From contig JAUZOW010000006.1 in the NCBI GenBank assembly GCA_030706225.1, positions 1 through 34,023 of the forward strand: a stretch of 34,023 nt of DNA. Reading direction: 5' to 3'. Position numbers and translations under genes: made by a program. The DNA comes from Bacteroidota bacterium (GTDB taxonomy: Bacteria; Bacteroidota; Bacteroidia; Bacteroidales; FEN-979). The notes under the pieces are model-generated. The model worked only from the letters and a program-made list of their open reading frames with translations, searched no databases and was not told where the DNA came from. This document shows positions 27,276-34,023 of this stretch, one piece after another. The stretch's first letter is position 1, and the number at the start of each line of letters is the position of its first letter.

Positions 27276-28012
27276 GTGAGAAGAAGTTGAGTAAGGATCA
27301 GGTTGAACAATATAATAAGAATACTGCTGACAACCACCGCTTTGGTGCTCGCCTGCCCTACTTCCAGCGCTCCCCCTTCAGTTTCATATCCGTGAAAACT
27401 GGAAATAGTAGAAATAATGAAAGCAAAAATGACCGTCTTGATCAATGCATAAAAAATCGAGAATTCTTCAAATGTATCCCGGAGGCCGGTAACGAAATCC
27501 GTTGATGTACATAATCCGGTGACCATAATGGCAGCCCAGCCCCCCACCAGCCCCAACCACATACTTATGATGATAAGAATGGGATTGATCAGGAGAGATG
27601 CCACTACCTTAGGTAAAATAAGGAAATTGGCGGAATTAACCCCCATGATCTCGAGCGCATCTATTTGCTCTGTCACTCTCATCGTCCCAATCTCGGAAGC
27701 AATTCGGGATCCCACTTTCCCTGCCAGAATCAAACTGATCATAGTAGGAGAAAATTCAAGAATGATGGATTGCCTGGTTGTAAATCCAATAAGCGACAAT
27801 GAAACAAGAGGATTTGCGATGTTATATGCTGTCTGAATCGCAACAACAGCGCCCATAAAAATTGAGATGAAAGCAACAATCCCAAGAGATTCTACGCCCA
27901 GATACTGGAATTCATCAAAAAGCCGTTTCCGGAATACGAACCCCTTTTGTGGACGAGTAAAAACTCTTCGCATCAAGAGGAAATAGCGACCGATGATTCC
28001 AAAAATTTTCAC
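27272..28012 (-). CDS. mlaE: lipid-transport ABC permease (MlaE-like)
   Basis: Permease of the MlaE/YrbE family, 246 residues with about five to six membrane segments. Diagnostic stretches are SLGIVAFISIFMGAVVAIQ, ILEFSPTMISLILAGKVGS and ASEIGTMRVTEQIDALEIMG. The start is GTG at 28012, which gives the expected N-terminus (GIIGRYFLLMRRVF). No mlaD, mlaB or mlaC gene follows, so the substrate-binding MCE protein must be encoded elsewhere if the system is complete. Confidence 0.94.
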   Translation of the reverse strand: MKIFGIIGRYFLLMRRVFTRPQKGFVFRKRLFDEFQYLGVESLGIVAFISIFMGAVVAIQTAYNIANPLVSLSLIGFTTRQSIILEFSPTMISLILAGKVGSRIASEIGTMRVTEQIDALEIMGVNSANFLILPKVVASLLINPILIIISMWLGLVGGWAAIMVTGLCTSTDFVTGLRDTFEEFSIFYALIKTVIFAFIISTISSFHGYETEGGALEVGQASTKAVVVSSILIILFNLILTQLLLT

Positions 28013-28055
28013 TCTAAAATATTTTTGCTAAAATAACAATCCTTCCGGTTCGTTG

Positions 28056-28063
28056 TATATTTG
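28056..28063 (+). promoter_or_regulatory. putative -7 box for the small lipoprotein/sprT genes
   Basis: TATATTTG followed by C is a full TAnnTTTG match. It ends only 4 bases before the ATG at 28068, so the transcript would begin at or next to the start codon, implying a leaderless first ORF. A -33 TTTG at the right spacing is not visible; TTTG at 28024-28027 is too far upstream. Confidence 0.35.
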
Positions 28064-28067
28064 CTTT

Positions 28068-28205
28068 ATGAAGAACGACGCAAAATACAAGAAAATTATA
28101 TTTCTTTTACTTCTGATGGCATTATTTGCCTCCTGTAGCCAAACTAATTATCCTCACCAGCAAAAACACTCCCGGAATGACTGTAATTGCCCGAAATGGA
28201 AATGA
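28068..28205 (+). CDS. 45-residue predicted lipoprotein, unknown function
   Basis: Short ORF read by hand. It encodes a basic N-terminus (KNDAKYKK), a hydrophobic core (IIFLLLLMALF) and a lipidation-type cysteine in ASCS (Cys23), followed by a polar tail of 22 residues ending in NDCNCPKWK. The lipobox is slightly relaxed (Phe at -3). Two further cysteines (Cys39, Cys41) flank an Asn in the tail. A promoter-like box sits just before it. It overlaps the proposed sprT start (28177) by 29 bases in another frame. Signal-peptide character and the lipobox support a real gene; the very short length and lack of recognised homology keep confidence moderate. Confidence 0.55.
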   Translation: MKNDAKYKKIIFLLLLMALFASCSQTNYPHQQKHSRNDCNCPKWK

Positions 28206-28794
28206 AGTAATTTTCTCTTCCGGGCTTTCTTCCTGGTTTGAAAAAAATGAAGTTCACTTTAGGATTGCCGGTACCCGGAAATCAAAACTCGGGGATTACC
28301 GGCCACCTTGGAACCATATGCCTGCACGAATCACAATTAATTCAGGATTGAATCCATATGAATTTCTGATCACTCTGATCCATGAAATGGCTCATCATAC
28401 AACCTGGAAAGAATGGAAAGAGGAGTCCTGGCGGGGAAGAATAAGGCCGGAACCCCATGGTAAAGAATGGAAACGGCATTTTCAGGAAATGATGACCCCT
28501 TTTCTGAATTCCGAATTTTTTCCGGATGATATTCTGGAAATCCTGCGACTTTACGTTCAGAATCCTACTGCTTCGTCAAAAACAAACCTGCAACTGGGAA
28601 GAGTTTTGAAAAATTATGACGGGCATGACAACACGGAGTTGCTTGAGAACCTTCCGACAGATGCATTGTTCCATCTTCCCGATGGCCGGATTTTCAAAAA
28701 AAAGGAAAAACTCAGGAAAAGATACCGTTGCCTGAATATGGAAAACCGGAGAACATATCTTTTTCATCCTTTGGTCAAGATTATAAGGGATTAA
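28177..28794 (+). CDS. SprT-like zinc metalloprotein
   Basis: Protein of 205 residues from the ATG at 28177, resembling SprT/Spartan-type zinc metalloproteases. The active-site motif is LIHEMAHHTTW (HExxH) with a third ligand likely in EPHGKEWKRHF. The preceding RKSKLGDYRPPW and ITINSGLNPYEFLIT are typical of the Bacteroidota version. The C-terminal half (KNYDGHDNTELLENLPTDA, then DGRIFKKKEKLRKRYRCLN) has the usual beta-hairpin and basic tail; only one cysteine is present there, so no zinc ribbon. A TTG at 28126 could extend it by 17 residues but would overlap the small lipoprotein ORF more deeply. A role at DNA-protein crosslinks is known for eukaryotic relatives only. Confidence 0.8.
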   Translation: MTVIARNGNEVIFSSGLSSWFEKNEVHFRIAGTRKSKLGDYRPPWNHMPARITINSGLNPYEFLITLIHEMAHHTTWKEWKEESWRGRIRPEPHGKEWKRHFQEMMTPFLNSEFFPDDILEILRLYVQNPTASSKTNLQLGRVLKNYDGHDNTELLENLPTDALFHLPDGRIFKKKEKLRKRYRCLNMENRRTYLFHPLVKIIRD

Positions 28795-28817
28795 GCAATT
28801 ATCCCACAACTCAAATC

Positions 28818-28849
28818 ATTGGATTTCTTATGCCTATATCGTACTTTTG
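28818..28849 (+). promoter_or_regulatory. putative manC promoter (-33 and -7 boxes)
   Basis: TACTTTTG at 28842-28849 fully matches TAnnTTTG. ATTG at 28818-28821 lies 20 bases upstream, the normal spacing for the Bacteroidota -33 TTTG. The predicted transcript start near 28856 gives a leader of about 20 bases before the ATG at 28877. This is the best two-part promoter seen in the window. It also rules out the TTG at 28847 as the gene start. Confidence 0.55.
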
Positions 28850-28876
28850 CATGAAACCTACTTTATTATTCTCCTG

Positions 28877-29974
28877 ATGACGAAACCGAAGCATAATTTT
28901 TGCGTGATCATGGCAGGAGGGATCGGTGCCCGATTCTGGCCAATGAGCCGCACTTCCTGCCCCAAACAGTTCATTGATATTCTTGGTACCGGTGAAACAT
29001 TGATCCAGCAGACATACCGGCGATTTTCAAAAATTATCCGGAAAGAAAATATTTTCATTGTTACCAATGAGATTTATATTGATCTGGTATTTAAACAATT
29101 GCCAAACATTTCCAGAGACCAGATCCTGAGTGAACCTTCCCGGCGCAATACTGCCGCATGTATCGTTTATGCCAATAACCGGATCCTTGCCATTGATCCG
29201 GATGCCCGGATTGTGGTTGCTCCTTCCGATCACATCATTTTAAAAGAAGATCTTTTCCTTCAGGATATCAATACTGCCCTTGAAGCGGTTGCCGAAAACG
29301 ACTGGCTCCTGACTCTGGGGATCAACCCGAGTCGCCCGGATACTGGATACGGCTATATCCAGTTTATGGAAGGAAATGTATATGCCAAAGAGTCTCGTCT
29401 TAAGAAAGTCAAGACATTTACTGAAAAACCCAATTATGAGCTGGCTGTGACTTTCGTGAAATGTGGCGATTTTCTCTGGAATTCAGGTATTTTCGTCTGG
29501 TCATTGAAGAGCATCCGGAAAGCATATGCAGAACTTCTTCCGGAATTGGATGTTCTCTTTGCCAAAGGAGCCGGTAAATACGGTACCCCGGAAGAAAACG
29601 CTTTTATCAACGAAGCATACGCCGTTTGTAAAAGTATTTCCATTGATTACGGAATCATGGAAAAAGCCGGTAATGTTTACGTATTAGCTTCGGATTTCGG
29701 ATGGTCCGACCTTGGAACCTGGGGATCCCTTTTTGAAAACCGGAATAAAGATGAAAATGCCAATGCTGTAATCGGCAAGAATGTAATGCTTTATGATTCA
29801 TCTAATTGCATTGTAAATATGCCCGATGATAAATTAGTCGTACTGGAAGGACTGAATGATTATATCGTAGTGGAAGCTCATGATGTCCTCCTGGTATGTA
29901 AAAAGGCCGATGAACAGCAGATCCGGCAATTTGTCAATGACGTTCGTCTGGAAAAAGGTGAAAGATTTGTTTGA
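28877..29974 (+). CDS. manC: mannose-1-phosphate guanylyltransferase
   Basis: Makes GDP-mannose from GTP and mannose-1-phosphate, the precursor of mannose, fucose and related sugars in surface glycans. The 365-residue protein has the nucleotidyltransferase signature MAGGIGARFWPMSR (12-25) with CPKQF following. Other family motifs are VAPSDHII, TGYGYIQ, FTEKPN and the GIFVW region. It lacks the C-terminal mannose-6-phosphate isomerase domain of bifunctional enzymes. I chose the ATG at 28877 because the upstream TTG (28847) overlaps the -7 box. It may supply sugar donors to the glycosyltransferases elsewhere in the window. Confidence 0.94.
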   Translation: MTKPKHNFCVIMAGGIGARFWPMSRTSCPKQFIDILGTGETLIQQTYRRFSKIIRKENIFIVTNEIYIDLVFKQLPNISRDQILSEPSRRNTAACIVYANNRILAIDPDARIVVAPSDHIILKEDLFLQDINTALEAVAENDWLLTLGINPSRPDTGYGYIQFMEGNVYAKESRLKKVKTFTEKPNYELAVTFVKCGDFLWNSGIFVWSLKSIRKAYAELLPELDVLFAKGAGKYGTPEENAFINEAYAVCKSISIDYGIMEKAGNVYVLASDFGWSDLGTWGSLFENRNKDENANAVIGKNVMLYDSSNCIVNMPDDKLVVLEGLNDYIVVEAHDVLLVCKKADEQQIRQFVNDVRLEKGERFV

Positions 29975-30035
29975 TCTGGTGACTTTTTGAAAATATCTTT
30001 CCTCGATGGACGTTGGTATTAATAAAATTTGACCC

Positions 30036-31541
30036 GTGGATATCTACCTTCGGAAAAAACGATGGAAATGGATTTTATTCGGAGCAGCACTAATTATCGT
30101 TGCTATATCATTGTATTACACCAATATCCTTGTAAAAGAGATCCGCAAGGATGAGAGGAAAAATGTTAAGGTTTGGGCGGATGCAATCCACCGGAAAGCC
30201 GACCTGGTTAATTTCACCAACAAACTTTTCGAACAAATCAGCGATGAAGAAAGACAAAGCGTAGCCACTTTGGCTGAAGCTCAACGACTTACCGTAGAAG
30301 CCAGACCCGACCAGGATGTTACATTCTACGTAAGGATAATTGAAAACAATACCAGTATACCGGTCATCGAAACCGATAAAGACGGTAACATCATCAGCGC
30401 CAGGAATGTTCCCTTCAATCTGGACACTTTAAAGAAACTTACCGGGCAGCTTCAAAAGGAATTTTCCGTTTATCCTCCTATTGTCAATAATTATATTGCC
30501 GGAAAACAACTCCGTCTTTACTACAAAGATTCCAATATTTTCACTGAACTCAGAGTGGTCCTGAACGACCTGATCAAATCATTCTTTTCGGAAGTAGTTT
30601 TGAATTCAGCATCCGTACCGGTTATCATAACCGACAGTACTCAGAGAAATGTCATCGAATTCGGACAAATACCGCCAAAGAAGATGAAAAATCCCGAATT
30701 TGTCAGCAAAATGCTTCGATCTATGGAGGCTGAAAATCAACCCATCAGAGTCGATCTGGCAGATACGGGAGCAAGGTATATCTTTTACAAAAACTCCTTT
30801 CTTCTCACACAGCTTAAGTTCTATCCTTACATCATGTTTGCGGTAATCGGGGTATTCCTTTTTATTGCCTACCTGCTTTTTAGCTATGCCCGGAAATCGG
30901 AACAAAATCAGGTTTGGGTCGGAATGGCAAAAGAAACTGCTCATCAGTTGGGAACTCCTTTGTCATCGATGATGGCCTGGGTGGAACTTCTTCAATTGAA
31001 AGGGATTGACGAGGAAACGCTGAATGAAATCCGAAAAGATGTTAGACGACTGGAAGTCATTACCGACCGGTTTTCCAAGATTGGTTCTGCAGCCAGGGTT
31101 GAGCCGGTCAATGTAGTCCAGGTAGTTAATGATGCCGTTTCCTATCTCCGTTCCCGCACCTCCTCCCATGTTGTATTTGAGGTAAACCCTATACCTCCTG
31201 CAGAAATTATTGTTCCTCTGAATACTCACTTGTTTGAATGGGTAATTGAAAACCTGATAAAAAATGCCGTGGATGCCATGGAAGGTAAGGGAATCGTCAA
31301 AATTGAAATCAAGGATGATCCTTCTGTTGTCACGATTGATGTTTCCGATACAGGTAAGGGTATCCCGAAATCGAGATTCAAGACCATCTTCAATCCCGGC
31401 TTTACAAGTAAACAACGGGGCTGGGGACTCGGGCTGACGCTTTCCAGAAGAATCATCGACAATTATCACAAAGGCAGAATCTTTGTAAAATCATCTGTTT
31501 TGAACAAAGGAACTACTTTTCGGATCCAGTTGCATAAATAG
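30036..31541 (+). CDS. membrane sensor histidine kinase, orphan
   Basis: Two-component sensor of 501 residues. Transmembrane helices at about 11-31 and 264-284 frame a periplasmic sensor region of roughly 230 residues with no recognised subdomain. The dimerisation domain contains ETAHQLGTPLSSMMAW, with His303 as phosphate acceptor. The ATPase domain has the N box ENLIKNAVDAM (Asn410), DTGKGIP and GWGLGLTLS. The start is GTG at 30036; an in-frame TGA at 30030-30032 fixes this as the earliest possible start. No response regulator gene is adjacent, so the partner must be elsewhere. Confidence 0.93.
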   Translation: MDIYLRKKRWKWILFGAALIIVAISLYYTNILVKEIRKDERKNVKVWADAIHRKADLVNFTNKLFEQISDEERQSVATLAEAQRLTVEARPDQDVTFYVRIIENNTSIPVIETDKDGNIISARNVPFNLDTLKKLTGQLQKEFSVYPPIVNNYIAGKQLRLYYKDSNIFTELRVVLNDLIKSFFSEVVLNSASVPVIITDSTQRNVIEFGQIPPKKMKNPEFVSKMLRSMEAENQPIRVDLADTGARYIFYKNSFLLTQLKFYPYIMFAVIGVFLFIAYLLFSYARKSEQNQVWVGMAKETAHQLGTPLSSMMAWVELLQLKGIDEETLNEIRKDVRRLEVITDRFSKIGSAARVEPVNVVQVVNDAVSYLRSRTSSHVVFEVNPIPPAEIIVPLNTHLFEWVIENLIKNAVDAMEGKGIVKIEIKDDPSVVTIDVSDTGKGIPKSRFKTIFNPGFTSKQRGWGLGLTLSRRIIDNYHKGRIFVKSSVLNKGTTFRIQLHK

Positions 31542-31548
31542 AAATCTG

Positions 31549-32688
31549 TTGGCCGGTATATACATTCATATTCCGTTTTGCAGAAGAAAGTGCTTCTATT
31601 GCAATTTCTTCTCGGTAGCTTCTACACAGTACCGGAAATCTTTTCTGGAAGGGCTGGCAAAAGAAATCCACCATAGGAGGGATTACCTGGAAGGGCAAAC
31701 GGTTTCCTCTATCTATCTGGGTGGAGGTACTCCCTCCCTTCTGGAAACCGAAGAAATTGGGGAAATTTTAAATACTATCCGGAACGAATTTATAATCGAT
31801 GCTGAAGCCGAGATTACTATTGAAGTGAACCCGGATGATGTGAAACCCGGATTGTTTGATTCATATAATAAATTGAATATCAACCGGATTAGTATCGGTA
31901 TCCAATCCTTTTTCCCTGAAGATCTCACCTATCTGAACCGGATTCATTCGGCAGAGCAGGCATATCAATCTGTCAAAGAGGCCTTTGCAGCTCAATTCCA
32001 AAACATAAGCATCGACCTGATCTATGGGATTCCAGGGTTGGGTGACCATAACTGGGAAATGAACCTTGAAAAGGCTTTTGAGCTGAACGTGCCGCATGTA
32101 TCAGCTTATGCACTTACTGTAGAACCCAAAACCCCATTAGATCTGCTTATCCGCAAAGGAACATTACCGCCGCCGGAGGAAGAAGATATGATCAGTCAGT
32201 TTAAAATTTTGATGGAACAGATGCGGGCACACGGATATGATCATTACGAAATATCAAATTTCGGTAAAAAAGGATTTTACTCACGGCACAACAGTATGTA
32301 CTGGACAGGAGGATATTATCTTGGTCTCGGGCCTTCTGCTCATTCCTATAACGGAAAATCACGCCAGTGGAATGCAGCAGGAATTGAAAAATACCTGGAT
32401 CAGATTCGCAACGAAGAAAATTGCCTGGAAATAGAAGTGCTTACCCCGGGTCAGAAATACGACGAATACGTAATGGTCTCATTAAGAACTCAATGGGGTT
32501 GTGATCTTGAAAAGATCCGGAATGATTTTGGACCCGGCCGGGAAGCTTACTGCCTGGGAAGAGCCGAAAAACATATCGATTCAGGGGATATTGAAAAAAG
32601 AGGTTCCATCCTCTTTCTTACCGGTCATGGGAAATTATTTGCCGATGCCATTGCTTCCGATCTGTTTACCGACAACGACGCTTTTTAA
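31549..32688 (+). CDS. hemW: radical SAM heme chaperone HemW (coproporphyrinogen oxidase-like)
   Basis: Radical SAM protein of the HemN/HemW family, 379 residues. The cluster motif begins very early: IYIHIPFCRRKCFYCNF with Cys11, Cys15 and Cys18 (CxxxCxxC). The SAM-binding GGGTPSLL and the downstream LTYLNRIHSAEQAYQSV block follow. HemW is thought to deliver heme; HemN makes protoporphyrinogen. The absence of an N-terminal extension and of the fourth nearby cysteine (residue after YC is Asn, then Phe) fits HemW better. The start is TTG at 31549, giving the canonical N-terminus, 7 bases after the kinase gene. Confidence 0.92.
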   Translation: MAGIYIHIPFCRRKCFYCNFFSVASTQYRKSFLEGLAKEIHHRRDYLEGQTVSSIYLGGGTPSLLETEEIGEILNTIRNEFIIDAEAEITIEVNPDDVKPGLFDSYNKLNINRISIGIQSFFPEDLTYLNRIHSAEQAYQSVKEAFAAQFQNISIDLIYGIPGLGDHNWEMNLEKAFELNVPHVSAYALTVEPKTPLDLLIRKGTLPPPEEEDMISQFKILMEQMRAHGYDHYEISNFGKKGFYSRHNSMYWTGGYYLGLGPSAHSYNGKSRQWNAAGIEKYLDQIRNEENCLEIEVLTPGQKYDEYVMVSLRTQWGCDLEKIRNDFGPGREAYCLGRAEKHIDSGDIEKRGSILFLTGHGKLFADAIASDLFTDNDAF

Positions 32689-33596
32689 TTTTCAGCTTTC
32701 CCTCTCAGAAAAGTTCCCAGAGGAAGTTTTCTTTTGCCACGATCGGTAAAGAAAAGTTCTCCAGATTCGATTTGCCCGATATTACGGAAAGATACATTTA
32801 CCAGGTTTTCAGCAATAAGTGAGGAGAAACCCATAGAATAAAGGCTAAAAAGGACAAAACCGCCGGGTTCCAACAGTTGACTGCAGTTATCCATCATTTC
32901 CTGGATCGCATCCTGAAGGACCCATTTTTCACCATCCGGCCCTCTTCCGTAAGCAGGCGGGTCAAGGATAATTCCATGATAATGATTTCCCCGTTTGGCT
33001 TCCCTCCTGACAAATTTCAGTGCATCTTCCACAACCCAGTGGATATCTTTCAATCCGGAAGCTTCCATGTTTTCCCGGGCCCAGGTGATCACCGGTCTTA
33101 CGGAATCCACGTGAATCACTTCAGCACCTGCAGCTGATGCAGCAAGGGAAGCGCCTCCGGTATAAGCAAAAAGGTTAAGGACTCGAAATCCTTTCTTTAT
33201 AGGGTTTTCCTGAATTAAATCGAAGATATAATCCCAGTTGGGGGCCTGTTCAGGAAAAATCCCGATATGCCCGAATGATGTGAGACCAAGACGGAATTTC
33301 AAATGCATTTTATTATACCGGTAATCCAGGTACCATTGATCCGGCATACCTCTTTTCTTTTTCCATTCTCCTTTTTCCTGGGCATCAGGACGGTTGGTTT
33401 CTATACCTTTCATCCGGATGTATTTTGCAGAATAAAGCTTTTCCCATTCGCTTTCCGGCAAAGATTTTTTCCAGACAGCTTGTGGTTCAGGACGGCAAAG
33501 AATATGCTTTCCAAACCGCTCGAGCTTTTCCGATCCTCCAGAATCGATCAGCTCATAATCCTGCCAGTTCGATGAAGATGATAGTTGTATGTTCAC
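32685..33596 (-). CDS. class I SAM-dependent methyltransferase (COG1092, RlmI-like without PUA)
   Basis: Probable RNA cytosine-C5-type methyltransferase of 303 residues. The SAM-binding motif I is VLNLFAYTGGASLAASAAGA, with EVIHVDSV following. The catalytic-type motif is ILDPPAYGRGPDG. The N-terminal half (IRMKGIETNRPDA, WYLDYRYNKMHLKFRLG) forms the central domain seen in the RlmI family, but the usual N-terminal PUA domain is absent. Target position is unknown. It converges on hemW and the two stop codons overlap (32685-32688). Confidence 0.88.
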   Translation of the reverse strand: MNIQLSSSSNWQDYELIDSGGSEKLERFGKHILCRPEPQAVWKKSLPESEWEKLYSAKYIRMKGIETNRPDAQEKGEWKKKRGMPDQWYLDYRYNKMHLKFRLGLTSFGHIGIFPEQAPNWDYIFDLIQENPIKKGFRVLNLFAYTGGASLAASAAGAEVIHVDSVRPVITWARENMEASGLKDIHWVVEDALKFVRREAKRGNHYHGIILDPPAYGRGPDGEKWVLQDAIQEMMDNCSQLLEPGGFVLFSLYSMGFSSLIAENLVNVSFRNIGQIESGELFFTDRGKRKLPLGTFLRGKAEN

Positions 33597-33998
33597 AAGT
33601 AAAGATTTGTTTTTCTGTCACGACAGGTCATTTATTCTCTCTTTCCATGGCTTTCCGATCCCATAAAGATACAACTGTCCTGAGAAATTCCGCTTTTTCT
33701 TTATATAGCTGATTCCGTATATATCGTATGCTCACTAAATTCATGTGACAGATGAAAAAGCATTTGGAATATTTACTATGAAAGCTGAAAGCCCGAAAAA
33801 GGTTCCCAGAACCATTACGGCAGGTGTTTTCCATCGATCCGGAGGGATCAGCCAGCGGATGAATCTGTTCATATCACAAAGTGAAGAACAAAATATCAAT
33901 CATTTTCTAATCAAGCTTAAGAAATAATTTTTACAGGTGTTTAATAAAGATAATTCTTTTATTTTTACCTCAAATTCTATTCTATTGCCCCAATTATC
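33597..33998. other. mostly non-coding stretch
   Basis: About 400 bases upstream of the methyltransferase gene. Apart from the NrfH-like anchor fragment (33741-33872, minus strand), I found no convincing gene. A 68-codon minus-strand frame (33834-33628) and a 60-codon plus-strand frame (33745-33927) have no family resemblance. The part from about 33890 to 33970 is AT-rich, as expected for a promoter region, with a near-match to the -7 box (TATTTTTA at 33960-33967). No tRNA or CxxCH-encoding sequence was seen. Confidence 0.6.
33741..33872 (-). pseudogene. truncated NrfH-like membrane anchor (43 codons)
   Basis: Hand translation from the ATG at 33872 gives 43 residues then TGA. The pattern FIRWLIPPDRWKTPAV, VLGTFFGLSAFIV and NIPNAFSS matches the N-terminal anchor of NrfH, the NapC/NirT-type tetraheme small subunit of cytochrome c nitrite reductase. 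That anchor has the form L-x-P-P-x-x-W-(K/R)-x-P-x-V, LG-x-F-x-GL and x-NA-x-S-Y-L-S. In NrfH the first CxxCH heme motif follows within about 15 residues; here the frame stops and no CxxCH can be read in any minus-strand frame down to 33597. A gene remnant is the simplest reading; a functional one-helix microprotein is possible but less likely. Confidence 0.55.
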
Positions 33999-34023
33999 AT
34001 GACCAAACTGATCACCAGTCTTC
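33999..34023 (+). CDS. possible start of a gene cut by the window edge
   Basis: An ATG at 33999 opens a frame (MTKLITSL) that runs to the right edge. It follows an AT-rich stretch with a near-match to the Bacteroidota -7 box about 32 bases upstream. Only eight codons are visible, so no product can be named. Confidence 0.3.

Noticed and set aside
32685-32688. Overlapping convergent stop codons of hemW and the methyltransferase gene
   Set aside because: A 4-base tail-to-tail overlap is common in compact genomes and does not by itself suggest a special mechanism.
33628-33834. 68-codon minus-strand frame next to the NrfH-like fragment
   Set aside because: No family resemblance, no signal or domain, and it overlaps the better-supported NrfH-like frame. 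I considered it as a frameshifted continuation of NrfH, but it has no heme motif.
33745-33927. 60-codon plus-strand frame
   Set aside because: It is antisense to the NrfH-like fragment and shows no motifs or promoter match.

Overview
This window looks like chromosomal core sequence from a bacterium of the phylum Bacteroidota, probably an anaerobic or microaerophilic Bacteroidales-type organism. The reasons are: a complex I cluster that runs straight from nuoD to nuoH without nuoE, nuoF or nuoG; an ATP synthase cluster lacking atpD and atpC, whose a subunit has a long exported N-terminal region; a DUF3109 protein; a rubrerythrin; a plant/Bacteroidota-type IspG; promoter-like TAnnTTTG boxes in front of many genes instead of sigma70-like boxes; and several GTG or TTG starts without clear Shine-Dalgarno sequences. 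No rRNA, tRNA, CRISPR array, insertion sequence or phage gene was seen.

Layout. Positions 1-12081 lie on the minus strand. Read in the direction of transcription they hold a small lipoprotein, atpB-E-F-H-A-G, a cysteine-rich DUF3109 protein, then nuoA-B-C-D-H-I-J-K-L, with nuoL cut by the left edge. Together these encode most of the machinery that makes and uses an ion gradient. The plus strand from 12298 to 17722 carries a TolC-like outer membrane factor, a periplasmic adaptor, tsaB (tRNA t6A synthesis), ispG (isoprenoid synthesis) and rubrerythrin (peroxide defence), closed by a strong hairpin.

A tightly packed minus-strand operon (23750 down to 17797) encodes an omega-amidase, a GT2 glycosyltransferase, a polysaccharide deacetylase, an O-antigen-ligase-like membrane protein, a lipid kinase and an exported alpha/beta hydrolase. 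It looks like an envelope glycan/lipid module. Divergent from it are pgk and a GT9 heptosyltransferase-like gene (23848-25994). The minus-strand trio mlaE-mlaF-cvpA (28012 down to 25999) encodes the membrane core of a lipid ABC transporter plus a CvpA protein.

The plus strand from 28068 to 32688 carries a tiny lipoprotein ORF overlapping a SprT-like metalloprotein gene, then manC, an orphan histidine kinase and hemW. A COG1092 methyltransferase gene converges on hemW. The last 430 bases are mostly non-coding, but the minus strand at 33872-33741 encodes what looks like the membrane anchor of NrfH (cytochrome c nitrite reductase small subunit), cut off before any heme motif.

Most of the window is ordinary housekeeping sequence and I see no clear new multi-gene system. 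The points most worth a second look are the truncated NrfH anchor, the IspG that lacks the insert expected for its subfamily, the 45-codon lipoprotein ORF before sprT, the structured atpE-atpF spacer, and the envelope operon with its lipid kinase. All statements come from reading sequence and translations; no database search was run.
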